Shown here piece by piece: positions 1 to 8,212 of a DNA stretch of 64,000 bases. Origin of the DNA: Streptomyces sp. NBC_00271 (GTDB lineage Bacteria; Actinomycetota; Actinomycetes; Streptomycetales; Streptomycetaceae); contig NZ_CP108070.1 of the NCBI RefSeq assembly GCF_036178845.1, forward strand, positions 8,680,001 through 8,744,000, read 5' to 3'. Numbering within the stretch: position 1 is the first letter of the stretch; each line of letters starts with the position of its first letter. The notes under the pieces were generated by a model, which saw nothing but the letters and a program-made list of their open reading frames with translations, was not told the DNA's origin and ran no database searches. A program made the position numbers and the translations under genes.

Positions 1-66
1 CAGGGGCCCGCTGCCCCGCACGTCGTAGTGCCCGTCGTAGCGCTGGTCGTAGTGCCTGTCACGCAT
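1..66 (-). CDS. Start of a gene running off the left edge, possibly alpha/beta hydrolase
   Basis: Only the first 22 codons are present. The ATG overlaps the stop of the upstream TetR gene by 8 bases, so the two are probably co-transcribed and the regulator may control this gene. The visible N-terminus is rich in Arg, Asp, His and Tyr and ends in VRGSGPL, the kind of segment that precedes the first strand of alpha/beta hydrolases. That family guess rests on a very short stretch. Confidence 0.4.
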   Translation of the reverse strand, partial: MRDRHYDQRYDGHYDVRGSGPL

Positions 67-652
67 GATCCTCTTCCTTCCGCTCGCTCCGTGGCCAGTG
101 CTCCAGGGCCGTGTGCAGGCCGTCGAGGGCCCGCTCCCACGAGGTCTGCACGTCCCTGGCGGCGTGAAAGCCGCCGATCGCCTCCAGAGCGCAGAAACCA
201 TGGAAGGTGCTGCGCAACAGCCGTACGGCGTCGGTGAGGTCCGGCTCGGACAGGCCGTACGCGTGGAGCATGCCGTAGGTGATCTCGGCGGTACGCCGGA
301 ACGCGTCGGACGCGGCCCCGACGGCGGGGTCGACCGGGGTGTGCGTGGCGGCGTAGCGGCCGGGGTGAGCGAGCGCGTACGTCCGGTAGGCGCCCGCGAA
401 GGCGACGAGGGCGTCCTTGCCGGCCCGCCCCGCGACCGCCGTGGCGATCCCGTCGATCATCTCGCCCGCGGCCAGCAGCGCGACCCGCGTCCGCAGATCC
501 TGCAGGTTCTTGACGTGCGAGTACAGGCTCGCGTCCTTCACCCCGAATCGGCGCGCCAGCGCGGACAGGGTGACGTTCTCGAACCCGACCTCGTCGGCGA
601 GATCGGCCGCGGCCTCGACGACACGGTCGGCCGTGAGCCCGGCACGGGCCAT
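59..652 (-). CDS. TetR family transcriptional regulator
   Basis: A 197-residue TetR-type repressor. The N-terminal helix-turn-helix is clear (about residues 5-50: LTADRVVEAAADLADEVG, then VTLSALARRFGVKDASLYSH), and the C-terminal half resembles the WHG-type ligand domain with an FHGFCALEAIGGF segment. The ATG at 652 is preferred over the in-frame GTG at 661 because an AGAGGTGG ribosome site lies about 7 bases before it. A perfect 15-base palindrome at 701-715, about 50 bases upstream, is the probable operator. The gene downstream overlaps its stop codon. The ligand is unknown. Confidence 0.9.
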   Translation of the reverse strand: MARAGLTADRVVEAAADLADEVGFENVTLSALARRFGVKDASLYSHVKNLQDLRTRVALLAAGEMIDGIATAVAGRAGKDALVAFAGAYRTYALAHPGRYAATHTPVDPAVGAASDAFRRTAEITYGMLHAYGLSEPDLTDAVRLLRSTFHGFCALEAIGGFHAARDVQTSWERALDGLHTALEHWPRSERKEEDHA

Positions 653-700
653 GGGGACCACCTCTGGAGCACTGGCTTGGCTGGGTTGCCTTGCTGATTA

Positions 701-715
701 CCTAGGAGTCCTAGG
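701..715. promoter_or_regulatory. Probable TetR operator (palindrome)
   Basis: CCTAGGAGTCCTAGG is a perfect inverted repeat around one central base. It lies between the divergent TetR gene and the PLP-enzyme gene. An AT-rich CTAATATAC follows at about 722 and could be the -10 region of the rightward gene. Binding is inferred from position and symmetry. Confidence 0.6.
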
Positions 716-798
716 CAGGGACCTAATATACACAGGCACGTGGGGAGTGAGAGGCTGTAGCGGACTGGGGGACGTGGTGATGCGGGGAGGACGTAGTG

Positions 799-1893
799 AT
801 GCTTGAGCAACTGCCCGAAGGGCTCGTCACGCCCGCGCTGGTCGTGGACGCCGACGTACTGGACCGGAACATCGCCCGCATGGCCGAGGCCGCCAGGACC
901 GGCGGCTTCGCTCTCCGGCCGCACGCCAAGAGCCACAAGTGCGCGGAGATCGCGGGGCGGCAGCTCCGGGCGGGTGCGCGCGGACTGTCGGTGGCGACCC
1001 TGAGCGAGGCGGAGGCGTTCGCGGCGGCGGGCGTGGACGACCTGTTCATCGCCTATCCGCTCTGGCCGGACGAGAGCAGGGCGCGGCGCCTGCGCCGACT
1101 GGCCGACGTGGTCGCGCTGCGGGTCGGCGTCGACTCGGTGGCGGCGGCGCGGCGGCTGGGGGACGCGGTGCGGGGGAGTGACCGCGCGGTGGAGGTCCTG
1201 GTCGAGGTGGACTGCGGGACGGCACGGACCGGGGTGCCGGCCGCGGACGCGGGCCGGGTGGCCCGCGCCGCGTCGGACGCCGGGCTGAGCGTGCTCGGCG
1301 CGTTCACCTTCCCCGGACACGGGTACGGCCATGACCCCGAGGCCCGGGAGCGGGCAGCCCGCGACGAGGAGCGGGCCCTGTCCGAGGCGGCGGAGGCTCT
1401 GCGCGAACTGGGCCTGGAACCTCGGGTGTTGAGCGGTGGCTCGACTCCGACGGCGGGTCGCTGGCGCCCCGGCCCGGTCGACGAACTCCGTCCCGGTGTC
1501 TACGTCTTCAACGACGCCCAGCAACTGGCCATGGGCTGCTGCGGCGTCGACGACCTGGCCCTCGCGGCCGCCTCGACGGTCATCAGTGTCCCCGCCCCGG
1601 ACCGTTTCGTCCTCGACGCGGGCAGCAAGGTCCTCGGTGCGGACCGCTCCGCGTGGGTGACCGGCCACGGCTATCTCCCGCGGTACCCCGCGGCCACGAT
1701 CACCGCCCTCTGGGAGCACCACGCGGTGGTCCACCTCCCGGAAGGCGTACCCGCCCCCCGCCTCGGCGCGGTACTCGCCGTCGTTCCCAACCACGTCTGC
1801 CAGCCGGTGAACCTCGCGGACGAGCTGGTGATCGCCCGACAGGGCGTGGAACTGGACCGCTGGCGGGTGGCGGCACGCGGCGCCAACACCTGA
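799..1893 (+). CDS. Alanine racemase fold PLP enzyme, D-threonine aldolase / D-serine dehydratase (DSD1)-like
   Basis: A 364-residue fold-type III PLP enzyme. The N-terminal barrel carries the PLP lysine in RPHAKSHK (about residues 40-47), the pattern of D-threonine aldolases and DSD1-like D-serine dehydratases. The C-terminal beta domain has the zinc-binding pair His-x-Cys in VPNHVCQP (about 330). The predicted reaction is cleavage or dehydration of a D-beta-hydroxy amino acid in the cytoplasm; aldolase and dehydratase cannot be separated by eye. The GGGGAGG site at 784-790 sets the ATG at 799, although a GTG directly precedes it. It is divergent from the TetR gene and may share its operator. 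Confidence 0.85.
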   Translation: MLEQLPEGLVTPALVVDADVLDRNIARMAEAARTGGFALRPHAKSHKCAEIAGRQLRAGARGLSVATLSEAEAFAAAGVDDLFIAYPLWPDESRARRLRRLADVVALRVGVDSVAAARRLGDAVRGSDRAVEVLVEVDCGTARTGVPAADAGRVARAASDAGLSVLGAFTFPGHGYGHDPEARERAARDEERALSEAAEALRELGLEPRVLSGGSTPTAGRWRPGPVDELRPGVYVFNDAQQLAMGCCGVDDLALAAASTVISVPAPDRFVLDAGSKVLGADRSAWVTGHGYLPRYPAATITALWEHHAVVHLPEGVPAPRLGAVLAVVPNHVCQPVNLADELVIARQGVELDRWRVAARGANT

Positions 1894-1935
1894 TCGCCGT
1901 GATCGCCATGATTGCCAAATAAATTCTGCAAAAAT

Positions 1936-1973
1936 ACTTTTGGAAAGTGTCCGGTGCGCTCTAGGCTCCCGGC
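1936..1973 (+). promoter_or_regulatory. Leaderless promoter with overlapping palindrome
   Basis: TTGGAA (1940-1945) and TAGGCT (1962-1967), 16 bases apart, form a -35/-10 pair ending only 6 bases before the ATG at 1974, so the transcript is probably leaderless. The palindrome ACTTT-TGG-AAAGT (1936-1948) overlaps the -35 element and is a candidate autoregulatory site. Confidence 0.5.
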
Positions 1974-2660
1974 ATGGTCAGCGACGAGCACAAACGCGTA
2001 CTCGATCCCGAGCGGGACGCCGGGGCCCTGAAGGCCCTCACGCACCCTCTGCGTATCCGGCTGCTCGGGATGTTGCGACAGGACGGTCCGGCCACCGCGA
2101 GTGAACTCGCGGTCAGGACGGGGGAGTCGTCCGCGTCCACCAGCTATCACCTGCGGGTTCTGGCGAAGTACGCGTTCGTCGCCGAGGCCGCGCACCGGGA
2201 CGGGCGGGAGCGCCGCTGGCAGGCGGTGCACTCCGTGACCTCCTGGAGCAACAAGGCCATGGAGGACTCTCCGGCCAGTCGCGACTTCGTGAGCCTGTCG
2301 CGCAGGCGCCAGATCGAGCACCTGGAGGCGTCGCTCGTACGGTACGAGGCGGATGTCGCCGAAGGGCGGTTGGGCCAGGAGTGGGTCGAGCCGTCCGGGA
2401 TCACCGACCTGATGCCCCGTCTGACTCCCGAATCGCTCTCCGAACTCTGGGAGATGATCGACCGGAAGCTGGAGGAACTGGCCGCGCGCGACGCGCAGGA
2501 TCCGCGGGCCGAGCGGGTCGTGTTCGTCGCCGCGGGGCTGCCGCTGGCGACGCGCGGGCCGGACGCGGAGCCGGGAAGAGACGAGCCGGGAAGAGACGAG
2601 CCGGGAGGAGAGGAGCCGGGTACGGCGGGGTCGGGGACCGAGGGTGGTTCCGGGTCATGA
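1974..2660 (+). CDS. ArsR-type winged-helix transcriptional regulator
   Basis: A 228-residue regulator with an ArsR-like winged helix at the N-terminus (LKALTHPLRIRLLGMLRQ, then TASELAVRTGESSASTSYH, about residues 20-70). A longer C-terminal domain follows, ending in an acidic Gly/Pro-rich tail with three copies of an EPGRDEPG-like unit encoded by a 15-base tandem repeat near 2571-2620. No clear metal-binding cysteine cluster is seen, so metal sensing is not indicated. Its stop overlaps the ATG of the MFS gene (ATGA), implying translational coupling and control of that exporter. Confidence 0.88.
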   Translation: MVSDEHKRVLDPERDAGALKALTHPLRIRLLGMLRQDGPATASELAVRTGESSASTSYHLRVLAKYAFVAEAAHRDGRERRWQAVHSVTSWSNKAMEDSPASRDFVSLSRRRQIEHLEASLVRYEADVAEGRLGQEWVEPSGITDLMPRLTPESLSELWEMIDRKLEELAARDAQDPRAERVVFVAAGLPLATRGPDAEPGRDEPGRDEPGGEEPGTAGSGTEGGSGS

Positions 2661-3994
2661 CCACGTCGCCGGACTTACACACCGCCCGCCGCCGTTACGT
2701 CACGGCCTGCGCTCTCTTCTGGCTGCCCGCGGGGCTGACCATCGCTCCCCTCATCCTGCTCTTCACCGAGCGGGGCATGACCATGGCCGCCATCGCGGGC
2801 TTCTTCGCCGCCCACTCCCTCACCGCCGCCGCGCTCGAACTCCCCACCGGAGGACTCTCCGACGTACTCGGCCGCCGCGCCGTCCTGGCCGCCGCCGGGC
2901 TGCTGAACCTGACCGCCCTGACCCTCCAGGCCCTGGGCACCACCGCCTGGGTCCTCACCCTCGGCATGGTCCTCATGGGCACGGCCCGCGCCCTGTCCAG
3001 CGGCCCCGCCGAAGCCTGGTACGTCGACACCGTCCACGCCCACGCCGGCCCCGACGCCGACCTCCGTACGGGACTCGCCCGCGGCGGCTCCGCGACCTCC
3101 GCCGCGCTCGCCATCGGCACGCTCCTCGGCGGCGCCCTGCCCTGGCTCCTCGGACTCGGCCCCGACCTCGGGGCCCGACTGGACGCGGCGACCTCCGGGC
3201 TCGTACTGCCCCTCTCCGTCCCGCTGCTCCTCGGCGCGGTGGTGGAGGTCGTCTTCGTGCTGTACGTCCTGACCGCCCTGCGCGAGCCGCCTCGCGCGAA
3301 GACCACCCTCCGCGACGTCCTCCACGGCATCCCGGCCACCGTCGTGGGCGGACTGCGGCTGGGCGCACGGGACGCGCTCGTCCGGCGCGTGTTCCTCAGC
3401 GCCGGGGCCACCGGCTGCGCCCTGGCCGCGCTCGAACTCCTCACCCCCGGCCGCGCCGCCGCCCTCACCGGCGCCACGGAGTCCGGCGCCGTCCTCTACG
3501 CCGTCATCGCCTGCCTCGGCTTCGTCAGTTCCGGCGTCGGCAGCCACCTCGCTCCGCTCACGGCCCGGCTCGCGGGCAGCGGCGAGCGCGCGGTCCTGGT
3601 GAGCCTCGGCGCCGGGGCGAGCGGGCTGCTTCTGCTCGGCGCCACGGCGGTGTCCACGGCGCCGTTCGCCATGGTCCTCGCCGCCGGCGGTTACGCCCTC
3701 GTCTACCTCGGCATCGGCGCGGCGGCGCCCAGCGAGAACGAGCTCCTGCACCGCCGTGTCCCCAGCGCCGGGCGCGCCACGGCGTTGTCCGTCCAGTCCC
3801 TGGCCCTCCAACTCGTGGGGGCGCTCAGTGGTCTGGTCGTCGGGGTGCTTCCGGCAGGGCCGCTGCCGTGGCTACTTGGGGGTGCCGTGCTGCTGGCGGG
3901 CGCCGTGCTGTGGATTCAGCGGGACCGGTCCACGCCCTCGCGCGAGGCGAACTCCACGAACGCGGTCCAGGTGGTGGGGGAGAGGGCGAGTTGA
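2657..3994 (+). CDS. MFS transporter
   Basis: A 445-residue major facilitator superfamily protein with about 12 hydrophobic segments. The loop after helix 2 has the family motif as GGLSDVLGRRAVL. It is translated from an ATG overlapping the stop of the ArsR-type regulator, a frequent Streptomyces pairing in which the regulator controls an efflux pump. The substrate is unknown. The last 79 bases overlap the convergent DUF397 gene. Confidence 0.9.
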   Translation: MTTSPDLHTARRRYVTACALFWLPAGLTIAPLILLFTERGMTMAAIAGFFAAHSLTAAALELPTGGLSDVLGRRAVLAAAGLLNLTALTLQALGTTAWVLTLGMVLMGTARALSSGPAEAWYVDTVHAHAGPDADLRTGLARGGSATSAALAIGTLLGGALPWLLGLGPDLGARLDAATSGLVLPLSVPLLLGAVVEVVFVLYVLTALREPPRAKTTLRDVLHGIPATVVGGLRLGARDALVRRVFLSAGATGCALAALELLTPGRAAALTGATESGAVLYAVIACLGFVSSGVGSHLAPLTARLAGSGERAVLVSLGAGASGLLLLGATAVSTAPFAMVLAAGGYALVYLGIGAAAPSENELLHRRVPSAGRATALSVQSLALQLVGALSGLVVGVLPAGPLPWLLGGAVLLAGAVLWIQRDRSTPSREANSTNAVQVVGERAS

Positions 3995-4185
3995 GGGCCG
4001 GGGGTGTGCTTGGAGTCGCGGATGTGGATGGTGGTGGGGCAGGTGGCGACCTCGACGCAATCGCCCTGACTGCCGCTGCTGTAGGTCGACTTGCGCCAGG
4101 AGAGGGCTACTTCGACGCAGTCGTCGCCTTGGGAGCCGCTGTAGGTGCTCTTGAACCAGGCGAGTTCGGTTGTGGTGGTGCTCAT
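3916..4185 (-). CDS. DUF397 small protein with duplicated N-terminal motif
   Basis: An 89-residue DUF397 protein. DUF397 proteins normally have one (W/F)xKSxYS...GDCVEVA motif followed by a DSK motif and an AFV tail. Here the first motif occurs twice in tandem (FKSTYSGSQGDDCVEVA, then RKSTYSSGSQGDCVEVA) before RDSKHTPGP and WTAFVEFA. Its start overlaps the stop of the XRE regulator (ATGA). In WhiJ-like loci this small protein is the partner of the XRE regulator. It is probably cytoplasmic. Confidence 0.9.
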   Translation of the reverse strand: MSTTTTELAWFKSTYSGSQGDDCVEVALSWRKSTYSSGSQGDCVEVATCPTTIHIRDSKHTPGPQLALSPTTWTAFVEFASREGVDRSR

Positions 4186-5018
4186 AGCGCTCCTCGCATC
4201 TCCCGGAGCAGGCTCGCGGAATCTTCGGGCGTGAGAGCCTGTGAGCGCATCTTGGCATACCGCTGCTGGATCAAGCTGATGTGTTTCCGGTCGGAGATGA
4301 GAACCCCGGTCTGCTGGCCCTCCGAGTAGGCGAACCACTCGTTCTCAGGGGTCTCCAACAGCTGTACAGGACCGTCGAGACCTGCGTGCGTATTCTGCTG
4401 GCGGGGCATCAGCTGCAACTCGACATTCCAGTGGCTGTTGTTGACCTCCAGTAGGTGGTCAATCAGCTCCCGCGTGACGTCGTCCCCGCCAGTGCGGCGA
4501 TCCAGCACAGCCTGCTCGATGATGAAGCTGAACGCAGTCGGGGGCTCGCTGCGCGCGCTGAGTAACTCCTGACGGGCCAGCCGCGCGGCCACACGTTGCT
4601 CGACCTGTTCCTCGGTGGGCAGCGGCGGCACGCTCCAGATCACCGCCCGGGCGTACGTATCGGTCTGCAACAGGCCCGGAACGACGCGGCATTCGTACGT
4701 GTGCAGAGTGACCGCCTGCTCCTCCAGCTCCGCCCACTCGCGGAACCAGGAAGCCAAACCCGGCTGCCGCGTAGCGTACTTCGCTGCCGCCCGCAGCACA
4801 CCGAACGCATCCAACACCTCCTCCGCCCGCTCCACATACGCCCGCGGCGGCAGTCGTCTCCCCTGTTCGATCGACGCCACCGTGGACGGCTGGTACCCCA
4901 CGAGGGGAGCGAACTCCTCCTGCGTCAGCCCCGCCCGCTTGCGGCAGGCCTTGTGGACCAGGCCGAACGTCTTCAGACTGTCCGACGGTTCGGGCTCGTT
5001 CGTGGTGCTGTTGGTCAT
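4182..5018 (-). CDS. WhiJ-like XRE family regulator (HTH plus DUF5753)
   Basis: A 278-residue regulator. An XRE helix-turn-helix lies at about residues 20-75 (GLVHKACRKRAGLTQEEFA, STVASIEQGRRLPP), followed by a DUF5753 domain recognised by VVPGLLQTDTYARAV. The ATG at 5018 is chosen; a GTG at 5033 is possible and no strong ribosome site separates them. It is coupled to the DUF397 gene and divergent from a HATPase gene. Streptomyces carry many such trios related to whiJ, which affect differentiation; the role of this copy is inferred from family only. Confidence 0.9.
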   Translation of the reverse strand: MTNSTTNEPEPSDSLKTFGLVHKACRKRAGLTQEEFAPLVGYQPSTVASIEQGRRLPPRAYVERAEEVLDAFGVLRAAAKYATRQPGLASWFREWAELEEQAVTLHTYECRVVPGLLQTDTYARAVIWSVPPLPTEEQVEQRVAARLARQELLSARSEPPTAFSFIIEQAVLDRRTGGDDVTRELIDHLLEVNNSHWNVELQLMPRQQNTHAGLDGPVQLLETPENEWFAYSEGQQTGVLISDRKHISLIQQRYAKMRSQALTPEDSASLLREMRGAL

Positions 5019-5132
5019 GACGGGTATGGTCACGGAAAGTGACTCGTACTGTCCATAGCGTGAACTCCTACAGAACCCGGCGTACGAGTGGCGTCGCTGG
5101 TCGACGCCCGTGATCCCCGGGACCGTTGGGCC

Positions 5133-5570
5133 ATGCAAGGAGACATCCGGGCCCAAGAACCGGTCACCGTACGTACGTTCACGCAGCTCTTCAGCTGCAC
5201 GCCGCGAGGCGCCCGGCTCGCGCGGCGGCTGGTCGCGAACCGGATGGACGTGTGGGGATTCGCGTACGACAGTGCGGCGAACGAAGACGTGAGCCTGGTC
5301 GTGGCCGAGCTGGCCGCGAACGCCGTACGGCACGGGAGCGTGCGCGGGCGCAGCTTCCGCGTACGGCTGGTGCTGCGCGAAGGCGTCGTACGCGTGGAGG
5401 TCGCCGACGGGCGCACCGAGCGGCTGCCGGTGCTGCGGGAGCCGGACGGCGAAGGCGGGCGCGGGCTGGTGATCGTCGCGGCGCTGGCCGAGCGGTGGGG
5501 TGTGGAGCCCCGGATCGGGATGGCGTACAAGGTGGTGTGGGCGGAGCTACTGGCGGGCCTGGGTGGGTAG
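5133..5570 (+). CDS. ATP-binding protein, anti-sigma-factor-like HATPase
   Basis: A 145-residue protein with the RsbW/SpoIIAB-like HATPase fold: N-box VVAELAANAVRHG (about residues 55-67), then VEVADGR and the glycine-rich EGGRGLVIV. No DNA-binding or histidine-phosphoacceptor region is present. The ATG at 5133 gives the usual family length; an in-frame GTG at 5088 would add 15 residues. It lies divergently beside the XRE/DUF397 pair, the third member of the WhiJ-like trio. Kinase activity on a protein partner is possible but not shown. Confidence 0.85.
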   Translation: MQGDIRAQEPVTVRTFTQLFSCTPRGARLARRLVANRMDVWGFAYDSAANEDVSLVVAELAANAVRHGSVRGRSFRVRLVLREGVVRVEVADGRTERLPVLREPDGEGGRGLVIVAALAERWGVEPRIGMAYKVVWAELLAGLGG

Positions 5571-5704
5571 TTGAGGTGGGAGTGGTGAGTCGACTCGTCC
5601 CCATCGCCCGCCGATCACGCGCCCGCCGTCCGGCGTTCACGTTCCGCACCGAATCTCCTCGTGGCGCGCTGTCGCACTCGCGGCGCACGACTCAGGAGGC
5701 AGGC

Positions 5705-7429
5705 ATGGGGCACGGGCATCACCACCACGGTCACCAGCACGACCACAGTCACGGTCACGACCACGGTCACGGCCAGGAGAGTGAGTCGCTTCCCGCCGCG
5801 TTCGACGCCTCCGTGCCCGACGAGGCCCTGACCCCCGAGCAGCAGTCGCGCCGCTCGCTGCTGCGCCGCGCGGGGCTGCTCGGCGCGGGACTCGCTGCCG
5901 GTGGCGTCCTCGCGCAGGGGGCGGCGGCACCGGCGTACGCCTCCAGCGCCACGAGCGGTCGCAGACGGAACGGGTTCCTCTGGCTGTCCGGTGACCACCA
6001 CATCCACACCCAGTACAGCAGCGACGGCAAGTACCGCGTCGGCGACCAGGTCCGGCAGGGCGCCCGGCACGGTCTGGACTGGATGGTCATCACCGACCAC
6101 GGCAGCGAGACGCACGCCAAGATCGGTGTGGACAAGGTCAACCCGGACATCAAGGAGGCCCGGGAGGAGTACGAGGACACGCTCGTCTTCCAGGGGCTGG
6201 AGTGGAACATACCCGGCGCCGAGCACGGCACCGTGTTCGTTCACCCCGGCAACAACGAGGTCAGCGTCCTCAAGGCGTTCGAGACGTCCTACGACGGCAG
6301 CGTGACGGGGACCAGCGGGTCCTCGCCCGCCAACGAGGCGCTCGCCGTCGCGGGCCTCAACTTCCTCGCGGAGCAGGTGCAGCGGCGCAAGGTCAAGGAC
6401 GCGCTGATGCTCGCCAACCACCCGGCGCGGCGCGGTGTCGACTCGCCGCACGAGATCCGCGACTGGCGCGACGCGACCGGCTCGGGCCGTCAGATCGCCG
6501 TCGGCTTCGAGGGCGCGCCGGGCCACCAGGCGGCGGGCATCGCCACGCCGCTGGGCATGGGGCGCGCCCGGGGCATCTACGACAACAACCCGAGTGCCGA
6601 CTCCTTCGCCGGCTACCCGCTGGAGAGCTACCGCACCTGGGGCGGCTTCGACTGGATGACCGCCACGGTCGGCGGCCTGTGGGACAGCCTCCTCGCCGAG
6701 GGCAAGCCTTGGTGGATCACCGCCAACTCCGACTCCCATCAGGTGTACACGGACACCGCCGTCCGCGGCGGCCCGGACAGTGACTTCACCGCCAACGGCA
6801 GGCACACCGACCCGGTCTACGGCGGCAAGATCGACGTCACCCAGGGCGACTACTGGCCCGGCCAGTACAGCCGTACCCACGTCGGTGCCGACGGCTTCTC
6901 GTACGCCGCCGTCATGGACGGGATCCGCGCCGGGCGCGTGTGGGTCGACCACGGGCAGCTCATCAGCGGACTCGACGCGCGGGTGGCGGGTGGCAGCCGC
7001 TGGGCGACCCTCGGCGGCGCGCTGCACGTCAAGAAGGGGCAGAAGGTCACGCTGACGGTCGACATCGCGCTCGCCGACGGACCCAACTGGGCAGGTTTCG
7101 TACCGAAGTTGGCCCGCGTGGACGTCATCCAGGGCGATGTCACGGGCGCCGTCGCGGACAAGGACACCTTCACCGCGCCGACCGCGAAGGTCGTCCGGTC
7201 GTACGAGGTGAACAAGTCCACGGGCGTGGTGCGTCTGTCGTACTCCCTCGGGGCGGTCGACCGCCCGGTGTACGTCCGGCTGCGCGGCACCGACGGCAAC
7301 CGTTCCTCCACCGGCCTGATGGGCGCGGCGGTCGACCCGGCGGGCCCGGCCGTGGACGTCGTCGGCGACGCGGACCCGTGGAAGGACCTGTGGTTCTACT
7401 CCAACCCGGTGTGGATCCTGCCGTCGTGA
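5705..7429 (+). CDS. CehA/McbA-like PHP metallohydrolase, His-rich N-terminus and Tat signal
   Basis: A 574-residue exported phosphoesterase-like protein. A His-rich segment (about residues 2-23, alternating H with G, D, Q and S) precedes a twin-arginine signal (SRRSLLRRAGLLGAG, about 47-61) ending near AYA. The catalytic part has PHP/CehA features: DHHIHTQYSSDG, VITDHG, GLEWN, ANHPARRG and NSDSH, which together provide metal ligands. The start follows AGGAGG at 5694-5699. Members of this family hydrolyse carbamate or phosphate esters, but the substrate here is unknown. The stop overlaps the GTG of the next gene (GTGA). The long metal-binding n-region before a Tat motif is unusual. Confidence 0.85.
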   Translation: MGHGHHHHGHQHDHSHGHDHGHGQESESLPAAFDASVPDEALTPEQQSRRSLLRRAGLLGAGLAAGGVLAQGAAAPAYASSATSGRRRNGFLWLSGDHHIHTQYSSDGKYRVGDQVRQGARHGLDWMVITDHGSETHAKIGVDKVNPDIKEAREEYEDTLVFQGLEWNIPGAEHGTVFVHPGNNEVSVLKAFETSYDGSVTGTSGSSPANEALAVAGLNFLAEQVQRRKVKDALMLANHPARRGVDSPHEIRDWRDATGSGRQIAVGFEGAPGHQAAGIATPLGMGRARGIYDNNPSADSFAGYPLESYRTWGGFDWMTATVGGLWDSLLAEGKPWWITANSDSHQVYTDTAVRGGPDSDFTANGRHTDPVYGGKIDVTQGDYWPGQYSRTHVGADGFSYAAVMDGIRAGRVWVDHGQLISGLDARVAGGSRWATLGGALHVKKGQKVTLTVDIALADGPNWAGFVPKLARVDVIQGDVTGAVADKDTFTAPTAKVVRSYEVNKSTGVVRLSYSLGAVDRPVYVRLRGTDGNRSSTGLMGAAVDPAGPAVDVVGDADPWKDLWFYSNPVWILPS

Positions 7430-8004
7430 CCGAACGGTACGTGGTCGGGGTCGACACCGGTCTGTCCGGAAACCTGCGGGCGGCGGACCACCTCCTCCTC
7501 GACCTCGCCGCCGAACTCGGCCTGGACGACGGGGTGGTGGGCTGCACGCACCATGTGCGGGAGGGGCGGCGGCACACCGCGCTGTCCTTCTCCGCACCCT
7601 CGGAGCGGGCGGCCCGCGCGGCCTGGCGGGCGCTCACGGAACGGGAGTTCGGCGCCGCTCTGGGCGCAGAGCGACACGGTCCGGACGAGCTGGCCGCCGG
7701 TGCCGCGCACGCCGCCGCGGAGCACCTCGCGCGCACCGGGGGCCGTGCCGTCCGGTACGCCGGGGCCGACGCCCTCACCGGCACGGTGACCGTCGCCCGG
7801 CTGCTGGCCGTCTCCGCGATCGAGCGCATCGTCGTCCTCGGGACGCCCGACGGCCCCGACCCGAACCAGCGGATCGTCACCCGCGATCACGTACGACCGG
7901 AGTGGCGCGAAGGACGACTGACCCTGGCCGCGATGCCGGCCGCGGGCGGAACCCTGGTCCCGTTCGAGGTCCCGGACCCGACCCCGTGCTGCGCGGACCA
8001 CTGA
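7426..8004 (+). CDS. Conserved hypothetical protein coupled to the metallohydrolase
   Basis: A 192-residue protein starting at a GTG that overlaps the stop of the metallohydrolase, so the two are probably made together. No signal peptide or membrane helix is seen. It begins YVVGVDTGLSGNLRAADHLL and ends in PTPCCADH; the vicinal cysteines plus the terminal histidine could bind metal. I do not recognise the family. Its coupling suggests a role in maturation or regulation of the partner enzyme (inference). Confidence 0.75.
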   Translation: MTERYVVGVDTGLSGNLRAADHLLLDLAAELGLDDGVVGCTHHVREGRRHTALSFSAPSERAARAAWRALTEREFGAALGAERHGPDELAAGAAHAAAEHLARTGGRAVRYAGADALTGTVTVARLLAVSAIERIVVLGTPDGPDPNQRIVTRDHVRPEWREGRLTLAAMPAAGGTLVPFEVPDPTPCCADH

Positions 8005-8212
8005 CCCGACGCTCATCGGGGTCTGACATCAGCACTGCCCTGCGTTCGGTTTCGCCAACGAAAAGAGATGCTGTGCCGGGCGTCGCGAGCGTCAAAGGAC
8101 TTCAACCTGTGATCATGGAGCGTTCATTAAGAGTGATCGACGAGTAGTTCCAGGTCGCGGCGGCCGATGTGCTGCCGCCGCGGGGCGCTCGCGGGAACGC
8201 GCTGTAGGTGAT
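8005..8212. other. Intergenic stretch, no feature recognised
   Basis: About 200 bases separate the coupled pair from the DUF4239 gene. I see no convincing terminator, tRNA or short gene here. Confidence 0.4.
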
